Shown: positions 16,600 through 26,957, counted from the first letter of the stretch. The stretch is DNA of 43,313 nucleotides from an uncultured Clostridia bacterium (GCA_947625435.1 CANQOI010000015.1:1-43313); one strand, 5' to 3'. Translations and numbers: made by a program. The notes: generated from the letters alone by a model not told the origin.

Positions 16600-17703
16600 A
16601 TGCTCAGGCCTGACGGCGAATTGCTCGGCAGATTCAATTTCGAGGGTAAGATCAAAAGTATCGAGGTAAATAATTCGGGACACATAAACGGCACGTATCT
16701 GCTCACATACGAGACAGACGGCGGCAGAACGGTCAAATATATATTTCAGAGGATAAACACAACGGTTTTCACAAGACCGGTGGAGCTCATGGAGAATATA
16801 AACAAGGTTACCGAATACATACGAAGGCGAGCCGAAGAGGAGGGGAAGGACCCCGCAAGAAGCACGCTCAGCATAGTGAGGACAAAAGACGGCATGCTCT
16901 ATACCGTAGATGCCGACGGCGAATACTGGCGCGCCTACGATTTCATAGACGGCTGCACAGCATATCAGATGGTGGAGAAGCCGCACGACTTTTACAACGC
17001 GGGTGTGGCGCTCGGTATCTTCCAGAAGACGCTGGCGGATTATCCTTCGGATCAGCTGACGGAAACGATAAAGAATTTTCACAATACGCCTGTGAGATAC
17101 GACGATTTCAGGAGAGCCGTGAGAGAGGATCTGTCCGGAAGGCGGGGCAGCGTACAGGAGGAGATAGCATTCTTCGATGCGAGAAAGGATTTTTACGGTA
17201 TCGTCACAGACGGTATAGCGGACGGGAGAATACCTCTGAGAGTCACTCACAACGACACAAAGCTCAACAACGTGCTCATGGACAGTCAGACGGATGAGGT
17301 CGTGTGCCTGATAGATATGGACACCGTAATGCCGGGCTCCGCACTTTACGATTTCGGCGACAGTATACGTTTCGGTACGAACACTGCCGCGGAGGATGAG
17401 CCCGACCTTGATAAGGTGCATTTCAATATCGATCTTTACCGCGAGTATACGAACGGATACTTAAGTGAAATGAAGGACAAGCTCACGCCCGATGAGATAA
17501 GGCTCCTGCCCGAATCGGCGATACTCATGACGCTTGAGTGCGGGATGCGCTTCCTGGGTGATCACTTAAACGGAGATGTGTATTTTTCGATACACAGGCC
17601 GGGACAGAACCTTGACAGGGCGAGGACTCAGATAAAGCTCGCATATGAGATGGAACGGGATATAGACAAAATGAGGAGCATAACAAAGGCCGCGTCCGAG
17701 TGA
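16600..17703 (+). CDS. NahK-like N-acetylhexosamine 1-kinase (APH fold)
   Basis: A 367-residue aminoglycoside-phosphotransferase-fold kinase. The catalytic loop is HNDTKLNNVLMD, the metal-binding DxD is in LIDMDTVMPG, and the stretch around ALYDFGDSIRFGTNTAAEDE plus ECGMRFLGDHLNGDVYF match N-acetylhexosamine 1-kinases (NahK, of the lacto-N-biose/galacto-N-biose pathway) as I know them. These phosphorylate GlcNAc/GalNAc at C1. No LNB phosphorylase or epimerase gene is nearby, so the exact sugar is unproven. GGGAGG precedes the ATG. Its stop codon lies inside a terminator hairpin. It follows the pdxA-like gene by 24 bp. Confidence 0.82.
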   Translation: MLRPDGELLGRFNFEGKIKSIEVNNSGHINGTYLLTYETDGGRTVKYIFQRINTTVFTRPVELMENINKVTEYIRRRAEEEGKDPARSTLSIVRTKDGMLYTVDADGEYWRAYDFIDGCTAYQMVEKPHDFYNAGVALGIFQKTLADYPSDQLTETIKNFHNTPVRYDDFRRAVREDLSGRRGSVQEEIAFFDARKDFYGIVTDGIADGRIPLRVTHNDTKLNNVLMDSQTDEVVCLIDMDTVMPGSALYDFGDSIRFGTNTAAEDEPDLDKVHFNIDLYREYTNGYLSEMKDKLTPDEIRLLPESAILMTLECGMRFLGDHLNGDVYFSIHRPGQNLDRARTQIKLAYEMERDIDKMRSITKAASE

Positions 17704-17713
17704 CGCGGCTTTT
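17685..17713 (+). terminator. intrinsic terminator overlapping the kinase stop codon
   Basis: A perfect 8-bp stem GCCGCGTC/GACGCGGC (17689-17696 with 17702-17709) has a 5-base loop and is followed by TTTT. Flanking A and T runs extend pairing. It lies between convergent genes and may also serve, weakly, the thymidylate kinase gene on the other strand. Confidence 0.75.
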
Positions 17714-17716
17714 GAG

Positions 17717-18400
17717 CTAAAAAATATCCGGAAAACGTTTTTTTATGATGTCGGATATTTCTTCCGATATCTCTTCTGCGGGGCGCATGGACGTCCCGCT
17801 TTCATTTGCACAGTTTAAGACGACAGATCCGGGGAATACTTCCGAGCATATGATATATCCGTTCCTGACGCTGTCTAAGAATGCGGCGTCCTTTTCGTAT
17901 ACATCCGCATCGTCACCCACATACTCCCTGAATCCTTTTTTTGACACATTGCTCCTTGAAAGCGAAACAGGCACATCGAATATAAAATACAGATCGGGCT
18001 CCGGTATGCCCAGCTCCTTGAATTCGAGATCGTACACCCACGCAGCGAAACTGCGCGGATCGCCGCTCCTTGTTCCCTGATAAGCGGCGTTTGCCATAGT
18101 GGAGCGGTTCATGAGCACGATCTTGTAAGGCGAACTGTCAAAACGGCTGAATGCTCTGAGCCTGTCCGCGGCATACCACAGAGACATGGAATACGGATCT
18201 GTGTCCGCTGCCGTTACGCTGTCCCTGCCTGACAGCATACGTCCTATCTCACGGCCGAAAAATGAACCGTAGTCGGGAAAATCCACTGTGCCCGTACTTA
18301 TTCCGTATCTTTCGAGCGTTTCCTTTAAAAGCCTGAACTGAACGCTCTTGCCGCTGCCGTCTATACCTTCAAATGCTATAAATATCGTTTTATCCGTCAT
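17717..18400 (-). CDS. tmk: thymidylate kinase-like protein
   Basis: A 227-residue dTMP kinase-family enzyme. The P-loop is FEGIDGSGKS, followed by a VDFPDYGSFFGREI segment and a DR/LWYAADRL region; the LID region carries KKGFREY. dTMP kinase makes dTDP for DNA synthesis. The sequence is somewhat unlike the compact standard Tmk (about 205-215 residues) and resembles the clostridial variant, so a second, specialised deoxynucleotide kinase is possible. AAAAGGAA precedes the ATG by 6-7 bases. It lies 26 bp after the UspA-like gene and is probably co-transcribed with it. Confidence 0.85.
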   Translation of the reverse strand: MTDKTIFIAFEGIDGSGKSVQFRLLKETLERYGISTGTVDFPDYGSFFGREIGRMLSGRDSVTAADTDPYSMSLWYAADRLRAFSRFDSSPYKIVLMNRSTMANAAYQGTRSGDPRSFAAWVYDLEFKELGIPEPDLYFIFDVPVSLSRSNVSKKGFREYVGDDADVYEKDAAFLDSVRNGYIICSEVFPGSVVLNCANESGTSMRPAEEISEEISDIIKKRFPDIF

Positions 18401-18426
18401 ATCATGTTCCTTTTAGTATGCCATCA

Positions 18427-18819
18427 TCACGAAAGCTTGATGGCGTTTCCGTGACCGTCGACTGTATATATCGGTATGCCGTTGTCAAAAACCTGCATCT
18501 GATCAATGAAAAGACTCCTGTCGCGGTTCCCGGGTATTCCGGTCACGATAGCCACGGGCTTGACGTCATCGAGCGTCTTTACCGCGGATTCAAGTATATT
18601 GTCCGAATAAATGACTGTAAGCTCGGCATTCACGCTGTGAGAAGCATTGCTCAGACATTCAAGATCGTTTACGGTGGAATCCCAGTCTCCGCGTATCGTG
18701 TGCTGTATACTCGCCACCATAAGCTCTGCACCGGCTTCATCCGCGATACGTTTTCCTGTCCTGACAATATTGTCACATGCCGCAGGATTGGTTATCCAGA
18801 CAAGTACAGTTTTATCCAA
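18427..18819 (-). CDS. UspA-like universal stress protein
   Basis: A 130-residue cytosolic protein with an alpha/beta Usp fold: strand VLVWITN, then an RTGKRIADEAGAELMVASI helix-strand pair and a central AIVTGIPG segment. It resembles the Usp domain of KdpD-type proteins. It lacks a clear G-2x-G-9x-G(S/T) ATP motif, so ATP binding is doubtful. The start is TTG at 18819 with a strong AAGGAG 8 bases upstream. A near-consensus promoter lies at 18870-18898. Function in stress response is inferred from the family only. Confidence 0.68.
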   Translation of the reverse strand: MDKTVLVWITNPAACDNIVRTGKRIADEAGAELMVASIQHTIRGDWDSTVNDLECLSNASHSVNAELTVIYSDNILESAVKTLDDVKPVAIVTGIPGNRDRSLFIDQMQVFDNGIPIYTVDGHGNAIKLS

Positions 18820-18869
18820 TATAATCTCTCCTTAAGTTCTTTTTGTAAAAAATACTGCCTCGTATGTTT

Positions 18870-18898
18870 AGTATACCATTTAGCGGTATCCGGCGCAA
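18870..18898 (-). promoter_or_regulatory. SigA-type promoter for the usp-tmk unit
   Basis: On the minus strand: TTGCGC (18893-18898), a 17-bp spacer ending TGG, then TATACT (18870-18875), giving an extended -10. It lies about 50 bases before the TTG start at 18819. Confidence 0.6.
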
Positions 18899-18938
18899 TG
18901 CTTAAATGAGCTTTTAATTTCAAATATTTATATCATAT

Positions 18939-20249
18939 TCAGTCAAATGTGACGGCCATATCGATGTAATCGCCTGTCCAGCGACGTATGAATCCGGTTC
19001 CCTGAAGCGTCAGTCTGTACACTTTAACATAAACTGTCTGTCCCGAGACACATGCATTCCTGGCCGCTATAAGATCCTCGGTAGATGATATGGCAGTGCC
19101 GTTGAAGCTTGTGAGTATGTCGTCCGTTTCAAAACCTGCTTTTTCTGCGGGACTGCCCTGTGCCACGCTGCTCACGACTATGCCCTCCGGGTATCCCTGC
19201 CTCCTGAGCACTTCGGCCGTATAGTTTTCATTAAATTCAAGACCGAGATAAACGGTGCTCTTTGATCCGTCCGCTATTATACTGTCACATATGCTCACCG
19301 CGTCATTGACGGGTATTGCGAAACCCATTCCCTCATAGCTCGTATCGACCAGCTTCACACTGTTCACGCCAATGAGCTTGCCTTCTGCGTTGCAGAGAGC
19401 GCCTCCCGAATTGCCGGGGTTGATAGCGGCATCCGTCTGTATGAGCTTAAGATCCTCGTATGAGCTTTCCGCCTGTATCGTACGGTTGAGGCCGCTTATT
19501 ATGCCCTGACTTGCAGAACCCATGAATTCAAGTCCGCCCGGGTTTCCTATCGCCACTGCGATATCTCCCACATTTACTGTGTCCGAGTCTCCTATCTCTA
19601 TGGGAACGAGCCCGGAAGCGTCTATTTTGATCACCGCAAGATCCGCGCTCTGATCGTACCCTATGACCGTTCCGGTGTATGATTCATTTTCACTCTGGTA
19701 AAGATAAACGCTCAATGTAGAATTCGGATTGGGTTCTCCGGACGATGTCACGGTGCCTTCTATTACATGATAATTTGTGATTATATATCCGTCGCTTGAA
19801 TATATTATGCCGGAACCTTCTCCGCTCGATGAATAATCACCGTACGGGCCGTAATTCGTAACGGTAGTCACGCGTATCCCAACTATTGAGGGCGATACCT
19901 TTCTGGCAACGGCGGTGGCCGGTGAAATGACGTTTTCGGCATTTATGGTCACATTTTCCTGAACCTTGTTTTCTGTGCCCGCCGCCGTTTTAGAAGCGTC
20001 CGACGAAACATTGCTCCCGCCGGAGGCCGCCACCGAAAAGTACGATGCCTGACCTTCCGTACCCGTCCTGTCTGTAAAATGATCGATCAAAGCGTATGAT
20101 CCTGCGGAGAAAATGCCGCATATGAGACTGCATACAACGCATATCGCGACGGCGCTCCTTGTTCTTATAAAGGCTTTTTTCCCGGTCTGCGCCGGCTCAT
20201 ACCGCATATCGTTATCTGTAAAATTTTCATATTCATTTTCATTGTCCAT
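18939..20249 (-). CDS. HtrA/DegP-type membrane-anchored serine protease
   Basis: A 436-residue trypsin-like protease with a PDZ domain. Residues 1-30 are cytosolic, a membrane helix spans about 32-54, then a Ser/Ala-rich linker leads to the protease domain with the triad H161 (NYHVIEG), D203 (SADLAVI) and S281 (NPGNSGG). A PDZ domain occupies about 340-430. Such proteins sit outside the membrane and degrade or refold damaged envelope proteins. The start ATG at 20249 has AAAGGTG upstream; a longer frame reaches 20369 but its extra 40 residues look untranslated. No convincing promoter was found, though an isolated TTGACA occurs upstream at a poor distance from any -10. Confidence 0.93.
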   Translation of the reverse strand: MDNENEYENFTDNDMRYEPAQTGKKAFIRTRSAVAICVVCSLICGIFSAGSYALIDHFTDRTGTEGQASYFSVAASGGSNVSSDASKTAAGTENKVQENVTINAENVISPATAVARKVSPSIVGIRVTTVTNYGPYGDYSSSGEGSGIIYSSDGYIITNYHVIEGTVTSSGEPNPNSTLSVYLYQSENESYTGTVIGYDQSADLAVIKIDASGLVPIEIGDSDTVNVGDIAVAIGNPGGLEFMGSASQGIISGLNRTIQAESSYEDLKLIQTDAAINPGNSGGALCNAEGKLIGVNSVKLVDTSYEGMGFAIPVNDAVSICDSIIADGSKSTVYLGLEFNENYTAEVLRRQGYPEGIVVSSVAQGSPAEKAGFETDDILTSFNGTAISSTEDLIAARNACVSGQTVYVKVYRLTLQGTGFIRRWTGDYIDMAVTFD

Positions 20250-20409
20250 ATATAACACACCTTTCTCATGTTTTACAGTCGGGAGTATAAATCTGTTTTG
20301 TGTCAAATTCAGGGCAAGTATGTAGCGATTATGTATTTTTAAAAAGTATAAACAGGTACGCTGCGGCATATATACAGTACGGGAAAACAGTGCAGATTAA
20401 AATAAAATG

Positions 20410-20438
20410 TTGTTTTTTCGGGGACTGTATTATATAAT
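20410..20438 (+). promoter_or_regulatory. SigA-type promoter for the SSB gene
   Basis: TTGTTT (20410-20415), 17-bp spacer, TATAAT (20433-20438). The leader is about 50 bases long. The surrounding gap 20250-20497 holds the start signals of the htrA and ssb genes; nothing else was seen in it. Confidence 0.55.
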
Positions 20439-20497
20439 TTTCGGAAGCGTCATAAAAGAACGCGTGCGGAAGGTACTTAAGAGATCAAAGAGGTGCA

Positions 20498-21214
20498 ATG
20501 TCAGTGGTGAACGGTAAATGCGAAAGCAATACGGCTGTCGTATCGGGTAAGATAGTGAGCGAGCCCGTTTTCGGACATGAAATATACGGAGAGGGCTTTT
20601 ACTATTTTAACATTCAGGTTAAGAGACTGAGCGAGAGCTACGATGTTATACCGGTGACCGTTTCGGAGCGCCTCGCTGATTTTTCAGAGTACAGGAGCGG
20701 AAGGTACGTTGAAGTCGACGGTCAGTTCAGATCGTATAATTCGCTTCAGACAAACGGCACTACGAAGCTCATGCTCACAGTGTTCGCGCGTGACGTTATA
20801 TTCTTTGACGAGGCGCGCGAGAATGACACGAACAGTATCGTTCTGAACGGATACATATGTAAGCGGCCCGTGTACAGAACGACTCCTTTCAACAGAGAGA
20901 TAACGGATTTTCTGATGGCGGTGAACAGATCGTACAATAAATCCGATTATATACCCTGCATCGCGTGGGGCAGGAATGCCAGATTCTGCGGCAAGCTCCT
21001 CGTAGGGGACAACGTCAAGATAACGGGGCGCGTACAGAGCAGGCATTACCAGAAAAAACAGGATGACGGCAGCATTCAGGACAGGACGGCGTATGAGATA
21101 TCCGTATCCCAGATAGAAATGATACGGGACGTGCGCGACGGAAGCGATGTTCACGGCGACGACAGCAGCGATGCTCACGGCTATGATCACGGCGAGAACC
21201 GCGAAACTTTATAA
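20498..21214 (+). CDS. two-domain single-stranded DNA-binding protein
   Basis: A 238-residue protein with two OB-fold, SSB-like halves: about 8-105 and 108-208. The second has the clearer SSB pattern (NSIVLNGYICKRPVYRTTP..REITDFLMAVNRS, then DYIPCIAWGR and GD.VKITGRVQSR). The tail is Asp/His-rich and does not end in the DDDIPF-type tip of replicative SSB, so it may be an accessory SSB. Tandem-OB SSBs of this kind occur in clostridia. It would bind ssDNA during replication or repair. AGAGGTG precedes the ATG. It runs alone, with its own promoter. Confidence 0.8.
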   Translation: MSVVNGKCESNTAVVSGKIVSEPVFGHEIYGEGFYYFNIQVKRLSESYDVIPVTVSERLADFSEYRSGRYVEVDGQFRSYNSLQTNGTTKLMLTVFARDVIFFDEARENDTNSIVLNGYICKRPVYRTTPFNREITDFLMAVNRSYNKSDYIPCIAWGRNARFCGKLLVGDNVKITGRVQSRHYQKKQDDGSIQDRTAYEISVSQIEMIRDVRDGSDVHGDDSSDAHGYDHGENRETL

Positions 21215-21317
21215 TTTCTTTATTTTTATTTGCTAAACACTTTAGGACATGAATATGATTTTTTAATTGCGTCTATAATATAATAATCCCGTACTTCAAA
21301 CAAAGGAGGATTATCAT

Positions 21318-22217
21318 ATGTTAGCCGAATATTCTTATTCAAATGACAATTTGACAGATGAGAAGGAGTCAGCCGTTCAGTATGACACCGATTCTCTCAG
21401 ACAGTATTTGAAAGAAATAGGACGTTACAGCCTTCTCCCTGAGGATGATGTAAGGAAACTCTTTGAACGTATCAGAGCCGGAGACAAAGCGGCTCACAAC
21501 ACCGTCGTAGAACACAATTTAAGGCTCGTTGTCAAATATGCGAGGAGCATTAAAAAGGCTTACCGTGCAGAAGAACCTATAATGGATCTTGTACAGGCGG
21601 GAAACATAGGTCTTATGAGAGCGGTCGACAAGTTTGAAATAGATAAGGGATACGCTTTCAGCACATACGCGAGCTGGTGGATAAAGCAAAGTATAATACG
21701 CCATATATTTGACAATGAGAGCGCGATACGCGTGCCCGTTCACATGAGCGAGAGATTTGTGACGATATCGCGCACGATACGGAGCTTCAGAGAAGAGAAG
21801 GGCTCGGATCCGAGCTTTGAAGAGCTGTCCGAAATGATACATTTGACCAAAAAGGAATATAACATATATAAGTCGCTCGACAGGAACATAATCTCTCTTA
21901 ATTCCGCAGTGAGCGATGATACAGAAACGGAACTCATAGATTTTATACCCGGCAGCAGCTCTTCGGATCCCGTATATGAGGAGATAGATCATAAGATACT
22001 CTGTGAGACTATAAATGACGTGCTCGCGAGACTCGACAAACGCGAGGCGTATATAGTCAAGGCGCGTTACGGGCTTGACGGCACGAAAGCCAAAACGCTC
22101 GAAGAGATAGGCAGGGACCTCGGCATAACGCGCGAACGCGTGCGCCAGATAGAATGCATAGCGATGAAGAAACTTCGGACCTCCGTTAAAGCGGAGCCTC
22201 TGAGAGCATATAAATAA
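21318..22217 (+). CDS. RpoD/SigA-family (group 2-like) sigma factor
   Basis: A 299-residue sigma-70 factor without region 1.1. Region 1.2 (DSLRQYLKEIGRYSLLPEDD), region 2 (DLVQAGNIGLMRAVDKFE then FSTYASWWIKQSI), region 3 and region 4 with the helix-turn-helix (TLEEIGRDLGITRERVRQIE) are all present. Primary SigA proteins of Firmicutes are longer (about 360-390 residues), so this is more likely a second, SigA-like factor recognising similar promoters. Tandem TATAAT hexamers lie at 21274-21284 without a good -35. AAAGGAGG precedes the ATG. The strong terminator just after it makes it a single-gene unit. Confidence 0.88.
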   Translation: MLAEYSYSNDNLTDEKESAVQYDTDSLRQYLKEIGRYSLLPEDDVRKLFERIRAGDKAAHNTVVEHNLRLVVKYARSIKKAYRAEEPIMDLVQAGNIGLMRAVDKFEIDKGYAFSTYASWWIKQSIIRHIFDNESAIRVPVHMSERFVTISRTIRSFREEKGSDPSFEELSEMIHLTKKEYNIYKSLDRNIISLNSAVSDDTETELIDFIPGSSSSDPVYEEIDHKILCETINDVLARLDKREAYIVKARYGLDGTKAKTLEEIGRDLGITRERVRQIECIAMKKLRTSVKAEPLRAYK

Positions 22218-22241
22218 TACCATTTTCTCTCTTCTTTTTCA

Positions 22242-22277
22242 TCCCTGCGGATCACAACCTCCGCAGGGAATTTTTTT
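22242..22277 (+). terminator. strong intrinsic terminator after the sigma factor gene
   Basis: A perfect 9-bp stem TCCCTGCGG/CCGCAGGGA (22242-22250 with 22261-22269) encloses a 10-base loop and is followed by AT7. It is the clearest terminator in the window. Confidence 0.88.
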
Positions 22278-22333
22278 GTTTTAAAATGTAAAATATGTTA
22301 TACTTCCCTGAGAAAAAAAGGAGGTGCCGTAAT

Positions 22334-23080
22334 ATGCTGGAGCTTGTGTCCGTAACAAAAAGATATGATATCAGAAGCGTGCCGGCTGTCTTCGACCTTA
22401 ATCTTAAGGTGGACAGCGGTGAGATATTCGGATTTATCGGTCCGAACGGTGCCGGTAAGACAACTACGATAAAAATGATGACAGGCCTTCTTGAACCGAC
22501 GGAAGGAAACATAATGATATGCGGAAACGACATACGGCGCGAACCTCTTAAGTGCAAGAGCGCGTTCGGATATGTGCCCGACAGTCCGGAAATATACGAA
22601 AGACTCACAGGCATTGAATACCTGAATTTTATAGCAGACGTTTTCGGAGTGGGTTCGTCGGACAGAAAACAGCGCATAGAAAAATATGCGGAAATGTTTG
22701 AGATGACCGGCGTGCTCGGCTCACAGGTCAGGAGCTATTCAAAGGGAATGAAGCAGAAGCTGGCGATAGTGGGCTCCCTCATACATTCGCCGTCGCTCTG
22801 GATACTTGACGAGCCTATGATGGGACTCGATCCCATGGCATCGCATGCACTTAAAGAAGAAATGCGTGAGCAGAGCGGTAACGGATGCACTGTATTTTTT
22901 TCCACACATGTTCTGGAGGTGGCCGAAAAGCTGTGCGACAGAGTCGGTATAATACAGAACGGTATGCTCGCGGCCGTAGGCACGGTAGATGAGCTCAAGA
23001 GCAAGGCCTCCGCGGGCGAGAGCTCGCTTGAAGATATATTCATAGGCATCATGCACGGGGAGGGAAATGCTTACGTGTAA
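22334..23080 (+). CDS. ABC-2-type exporter ATPase
   Basis: A 248-residue ABC ATPase with Walker A GPNGAGKTTT, signature YSKGMKQKL (in place of LSGGQ), Walker B LWILDEPMMGLDP and the switch His in STHV. The YSKGM-type signature is typical of the CcmA/NatA-like ATPases of ABC-2 exporters. The permease is the next gene, overlapping by 14 bp. The ATG at 22334 is preceded by AAAAGGAGG; the frame extends 13 codons further up but overlaps the terminator region. The cargo is unknown. Confidence 0.9.
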   Translation: MLELVSVTKRYDIRSVPAVFDLNLKVDSGEIFGFIGPNGAGKTTTIKMMTGLLEPTEGNIMICGNDIRREPLKCKSAFGYVPDSPEIYERLTGIEYLNFIADVFGVGSSDRKQRIEKYAEMFEMTGVLGSQVRSYSKGMKQKLAIVGSLIHSPSLWILDEPMMGLDPMASHALKEEMREQSGNGCTVFFSTHVLEVAEKLCDRVGIIQNGMLAAVGTVDELKSKASAGESSLEDIFIGIMHGEGNAYV

Positions 23081-24659
23081 GTTTTCTGTACTGCTTAAAT
23101 TCAAGTTGAAATATAAGCTGAATATAAGTAGAAGGCTTGCTGCCCCGGCAGGCTCATTTCGGGCAGCAGGCGCCTTGCTGCTCACTGCACTTTTGATCGC
23201 CGCTGCGCTGCTGCTGTGCATATTTGTGCCGTATGTGATATTGCTCATTCATTTGGCCGGGACATATACTGAGCGCGAGTATTTTTCGCTACTGCTCACT
23301 TTCGCCAATGCCGCCGTATTCATACTGTCCCTCCTTTCAGCGTACAGTCTTTTCTCATCGGGAAGAGAAAGAGAATTCCTGATACCTCTGCCTATAAAGA
23401 AGAGGTATATATTTGCATCGGAATATGTGACTTATTATTTTGGGGCCGTAATGTCTTCCTTATTATTTACAGTGCCGGGCGCTGCGGTTTATGCGGCGGG
23501 AATGGCGGAAAAGGGAGCTCCCGTATTGATATTAAAGGCCGTACTGGGCTGCATTATATTTCCCGCACTGCCGTCTGCGGCCGCTTTTGTGATGATTTCG
23601 GTCGTGTTCGCGGCTTCGGCGCGCTTCAGGCACAGAGAGACCGCTGCCGTGATATTGGGAGCTGCCGTTCTGATATGCGCCGTTTTATTAAGGGTGAACA
23701 TAGGTTCGTTTAATGCGGACGGAGGCCCGGCCGTAAGAATTTCGGAGAGCCTGAGCAGGATATTGTTCAATTCGTATTTCATGTTGAGAGCGATCATGAT
23801 ACGCTCATTGCGCGCATGGCTTTACATGCTCTATTTTACGCTGTCATCCGCAGCTGTCTGTGCAGCGGTATATTTTTACGGGGGCGCCGTGTATGACAGG
23901 ATACTCGGTAAAATGAAAAGCGCCGTTTCCGCGCGTGAAAAAACAGATAAAGATTACAGACAAAGAAGTCCGGCGCGTGCCTTCTGCATAAAAGAATTCA
24001 AAACAGTATTGAGGAGCCCCGCATTTGCATTGAATTGCTGTATCGGCGTCATACTCGCGCCGGTCCTGGCCGTGACCGCATCCCGAAGCGGCCTTGCGTC
24101 TGATATCCCGGGTATAATCATGTGCCTTGTCATAATGTCCGCGAATATGACGGCGTCAACGTCAATATCGAGAGAAGGACGGTCATTCGGCATGTGCGTT
24201 TACATGCCGGTAAGGAGCGCGGATCATATAAAAGGAAGAGCGGCGGCCGCATTCGTATTCAATGCTTTGAGCGGCGCTTTGTTTATTTTTCCGTACGAAA
24301 TATTGATTAAATTGAATTTTTTGTATATTATATACGAGTTCTTGACGGTCATCGCCGCATCTCTGACGTTTGCGTGCTTCGGACTATTAATAGATCTGAA
24401 AAAGCCGAAGCTCATATGGGACAGAGAAACGGAGGCTGTCAAGCAGAATTTCAATGCAGTGCTCGGTATGATAGTTTCGATAATGATATCATTGGTGATC
24501 GTCATACCTTTTTTTGTCGGCATGGCCGGTCATGTAAGTAAAACATTCATGTACCTCTGCTCTTTTGCCGAGGCCGCCGCAGCGGCAGCTGTCGGTGTCA
24601 TGCTGCTCAGAAATAAAGCCTGCTCACGGGAAGGAAACAGTATCGATGGGAATAGTTAA
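23067..24659 (+). CDS. ABC-2-like exporter permease
   Basis: A 530-residue membrane protein with about 12 hydrophobic segments in two halves separated by a charged cytosolic stretch (about 285-310). The N-terminal ([11 protein letters not shown]) and central ([19 protein letters not shown]) motifs are of the kind seen in large clostridial ABC exporter permeases that pair with CcmA-type ATPases. The ATG overlaps the ATPase gene end by 14 bp, and its own end overlaps the hydratase gene by 14 bp, indicating translational coupling across all three. The substrate cannot be read from sequence. Confidence 0.78.
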   Translation: MLTCKFSVLLKFKLKYKLNISRRLAAPAGSFRAAGALLLTALLIAAALLLCIFVPYVILLIHLAGTYTEREYFSLLLTFANAAVFILSLLSAYSLFSSGREREFLIPLPIKKRYIFASEYVTYYFGAVMSSLLFTVPGAAVYAAGMAEKGAPVLILKAVLGCIIFPALPSAAAFVMISVVFAASARFRHRETAAVILGAAVLICAVLLRVNIGSFNADGGPAVRISESLSRILFNSYFMLRAIMIRSLRAWLYMLYFTLSSAAVCAAVYFYGGAVYDRILGKMKSAVSAREKTDKDYRQRSPARAFCIKEFKTVLRSPAFALNCCIGVILAPVLAVTASRSGLASDIPGIIMCLVIMSANMTASTSISREGRSFGMCVYMPVRSADHIKGRAAAAFVFNALSGALFIFPYEILIKLNFLYIIYEFLTVIAASLTFACFGLLIDLKKPKLIWDRETEAVKQNFNAVLGMIVSIMISLVIVIPFFVGMAGHVSKTFMYLCSFAEAAAAAAVGVMLLRNKACSREGNSIDGNS

Positions 24660-26943
24660 GATAAACGGCGGAGTATTTTACGAAAACGGGAAGATCAACG
24701 TGTGCACACAGGCACATACATACGAGCAGAGGCTCGAGGCATCGAAGGGCACGATAGCTTATTCTATACTTAAAGACCACATAGCGGCCGGCTCGGAAAA
24801 TGACGAAAAGCTTAAGCTTAAGTTCGATGCGCTGGCGTCGCATGACATCACATATGTGGGTATAATACAGACCGCAAGGGCAAGCGGGCTGAAACGTTTC
24901 CCGGTGCCGTACGTGCTCACAAACTGTCATAACTCGCTCTGCGCCGTGGGAGGCACTATAAATGAGGACGATCATCTGTTCGGACACTCCGCCGCGGTAA
25001 AATACGGCGGCATATATGTGCCCGCGCATCTGTCTGTCATACATCAATATATGCGTGAAATGATGGCCGGCTGCGGCAAGATGATAATAGGCTCCGACAG
25101 CCATACGCGCTACGGCGCTCTCGGGACCATGGCAGTGGGAGAGGGCGGACCCGAGCTTGTCAAACAGCTTCTGTCAAGGCCCTACGAAATAAACCGCCCG
25201 GAAGTCGTGTGTGTTTACCTTAAGGGAACGCCGAGACCGGGGGTAGGTCCGCAGGATATAGCTCTCGCCATAATAAAAGCCGTATTTTCCGACGGCTTTG
25301 TAAAGAATAAGGTAATGGAATTCACGGGGCCGGGAGTCGCGGCGCTTTCCGTGGAATACAGAAACGGTATCGACGTCATGACAACAGAGACCACGTGCTG
25401 GTCATCAATATGGGAAACAGACGGCAGAGTAGAAGAATATCTTGAAATACACGGCAGGAAAGAGGATTATAAAGAGCTGAGACCGAAGAACGGAGCTTAT
25501 TACGACAGCGCTCTCATCGTGGACATGTCCGAGATCAGTTCCATGATAGCCATGCCTTTCCATCCGAGCAATGTATTTACGGTACGCGAGCTGACAGACA
25601 ATGCGGGAGATATTTTAAACGAAGTGCAGAAGGAAGCTGCCCGTCAGTACGGGAGCAGCGTAAAGGAATACCGCCTTACGGATAAGATCAAAGACGGATG
25701 CATACGTGTAGATCAGGGAGTGATAGCGGGATGCTCGGGCGGCACATATGAGAATATAACCGAGGCGGCGGGAATACTTTCCGGAAAGAGCATAGGTACG
25801 GGATCGTTCACACTCAGCGTGTATCCTGCCAGCCAGCCTGTATTTACGGGACTTATGAGAAACGGCGCCGTGCAGGAGCTCATGAATTCGGGCGCGACTG
25901 TGAGATCGGCCTTCTGCGGACCCTGCTTCGGTGCGGGAGACGTGCCATCGAACAACGGCTTCAGCATAAGGCATACCACAAGGAATTTCCCGAACAGAGA
26001 AGGCTCCAAGCCGTCGGACGGTCAGATATCCTGGGTCGCTCTCATGGATGCACGATCCATAGCCGCGACGGCTGCGAATAAGGGCGTGCTGACTCCCGCG
26101 GACGAATATGCGGCTTCGCATACGGACAGATCCTTTGACGGCGGATATACATTTGACAGAAAGATATACGAAAACAGAGTATATTTCGGTTTCGGACATC
26201 CCAAAGAGGATGAAGCCCTCGTGTACGGCCCTAATATTGCCGACTGGCCGGAGATGCAGCGCCTTACCGAAAATATTTTACTTGAAACGGCTTGCGTGAT
26301 ACATGACCCCGTCACAACGACGGATGAGCTCATACCGAGCGGCGAGACATCTTCATACAGATCGAACCCGTTAAGACTCGCCGGATTCACACTTTCACGG
26401 AAGGATCCCGGATATGTGGGGAGAGCGAAGAAAACGGCGTCGTACGAGAAGATGAGACTCGCGTATATAAAAGAAAATGACGGCGCGAAAAAAGAAATGC
26501 CCGATGAGCTCCGTAAAATATATGACGGTGCCGGAAACGCGTCCGAGCTTGTGTATACAACAGGCATAGGGAGCGTTGTGGCTGCCGTAAAGCCGGGAGA
26601 CGGCTCCGCGAGAGAACAGGCGGCGTCATGCCAGAAGGTGCTCGGCGGTTGGGCGAACATAGCGTCCGCATATGCTACAAAGAGATATCGCAGCAATCTT
26701 ATAAACTGGGGAATGCTTCCTTTTACGACAGACGATTTCGTATCACTCGATCTCAGAACAGGGGACCGTATATTTATAAAAGGAATAAAGAACGCTGTGA
26801 TGAATGCCGAACGTGACATAGAGGCTCTCATACTGCGCGCAGACGGCACAACGGAAGGTACTGTGCTGCATATAAGTGACCTTTCGGATAACGAACGTGA
26901 GATCATACTTGCCGGAAGTCTTATAAATTATTACAACAGCTGA
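24646..26943 (+). CDS. aconitase-family hydratase (YbhJ-like)
   Basis: A 765-residue [4Fe-4S] hydro-lyase of the aconitase superfamily. Recognisable motifs are [20 protein letters not shown], the first cluster Cys in [11 protein letters not shown] and the CxxC pair in [11 protein letters not shown] swivel-like C-terminal domain (about 600-765) follows. The sequence most resembles the 'hydratase' branch (E. coli YbhJ-like), whose substrate is not established, rather than citrate aconitase. The ATG at 24646 has GGAAGGAAA upstream and overlaps the permease gene by 14 bp. Being inside an ABC exporter/LtaS gene chain is unexpected for a central-metabolism enzyme. Confidence 0.85.
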   Translation: MGIVKINGGVFYENGKINVCTQAHTYEQRLEASKGTIAYSILKDHIAAGSENDEKLKLKFDALASHDITYVGIIQTARASGLKRFPVPYVLTNCHNSLCAVGGTINEDDHLFGHSAAVKYGGIYVPAHLSVIHQYMREMMAGCGKMIIGSDSHTRYGALGTMAVGEGGPELVKQLLSRPYEINRPEVVCVYLKGTPRPGVGPQDIALAIIKAVFSDGFVKNKVMEFTGPGVAALSVEYRNGIDVMTTETTCWSSIWETDGRVEEYLEIHGRKEDYKELRPKNGAYYDSALIVDMSEISSMIAMPFHPSNVFTVRELTDNAGDILNEVQKEAARQYGSSVKEYRLTDKIKDGCIRVDQGVIAGCSGGTYENITEAAGILSGKSIGTGSFTLSVYPASQPVFTGLMRNGAVQELMNSGATVRSAFCGPCFGAGDVPSNNGFSIRHTTRNFPNREGSKPSDGQISWVALMDARSIAATAANKGVLTPADEYAASHTDRSFDGGYTFDRKIYENRVYFGFGHPKEDEALVYGPNIADWPEMQRLTENILLETACVIHDPVTTTDELIPSGETSSYRSNPLRLAGFTLSRKDPGYVGRAKKTASYEKMRLAYIKENDGAKKEMPDELRKIYDGAGNASELVYTTGIGSVVAAVKPGDGSAREQAASCQKVLGGWANIASAYATKRYRSNLINWGMLPFTTDDFVSLDLRTGDRIFIKGIKNAVMNAERDIEALILRADGTTEGTVLHISDLSDNEREIILAGSLINYYNS

Positions 26944-26957
26944 CGGAGATAATACTG

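Noticed and set aside
20250-20369. 40-codon upstream extension of the HtrA frame
   Set aside because: The ATG at 20249 has the good ribosome site and gives the expected cytosolic tail plus membrane helix.
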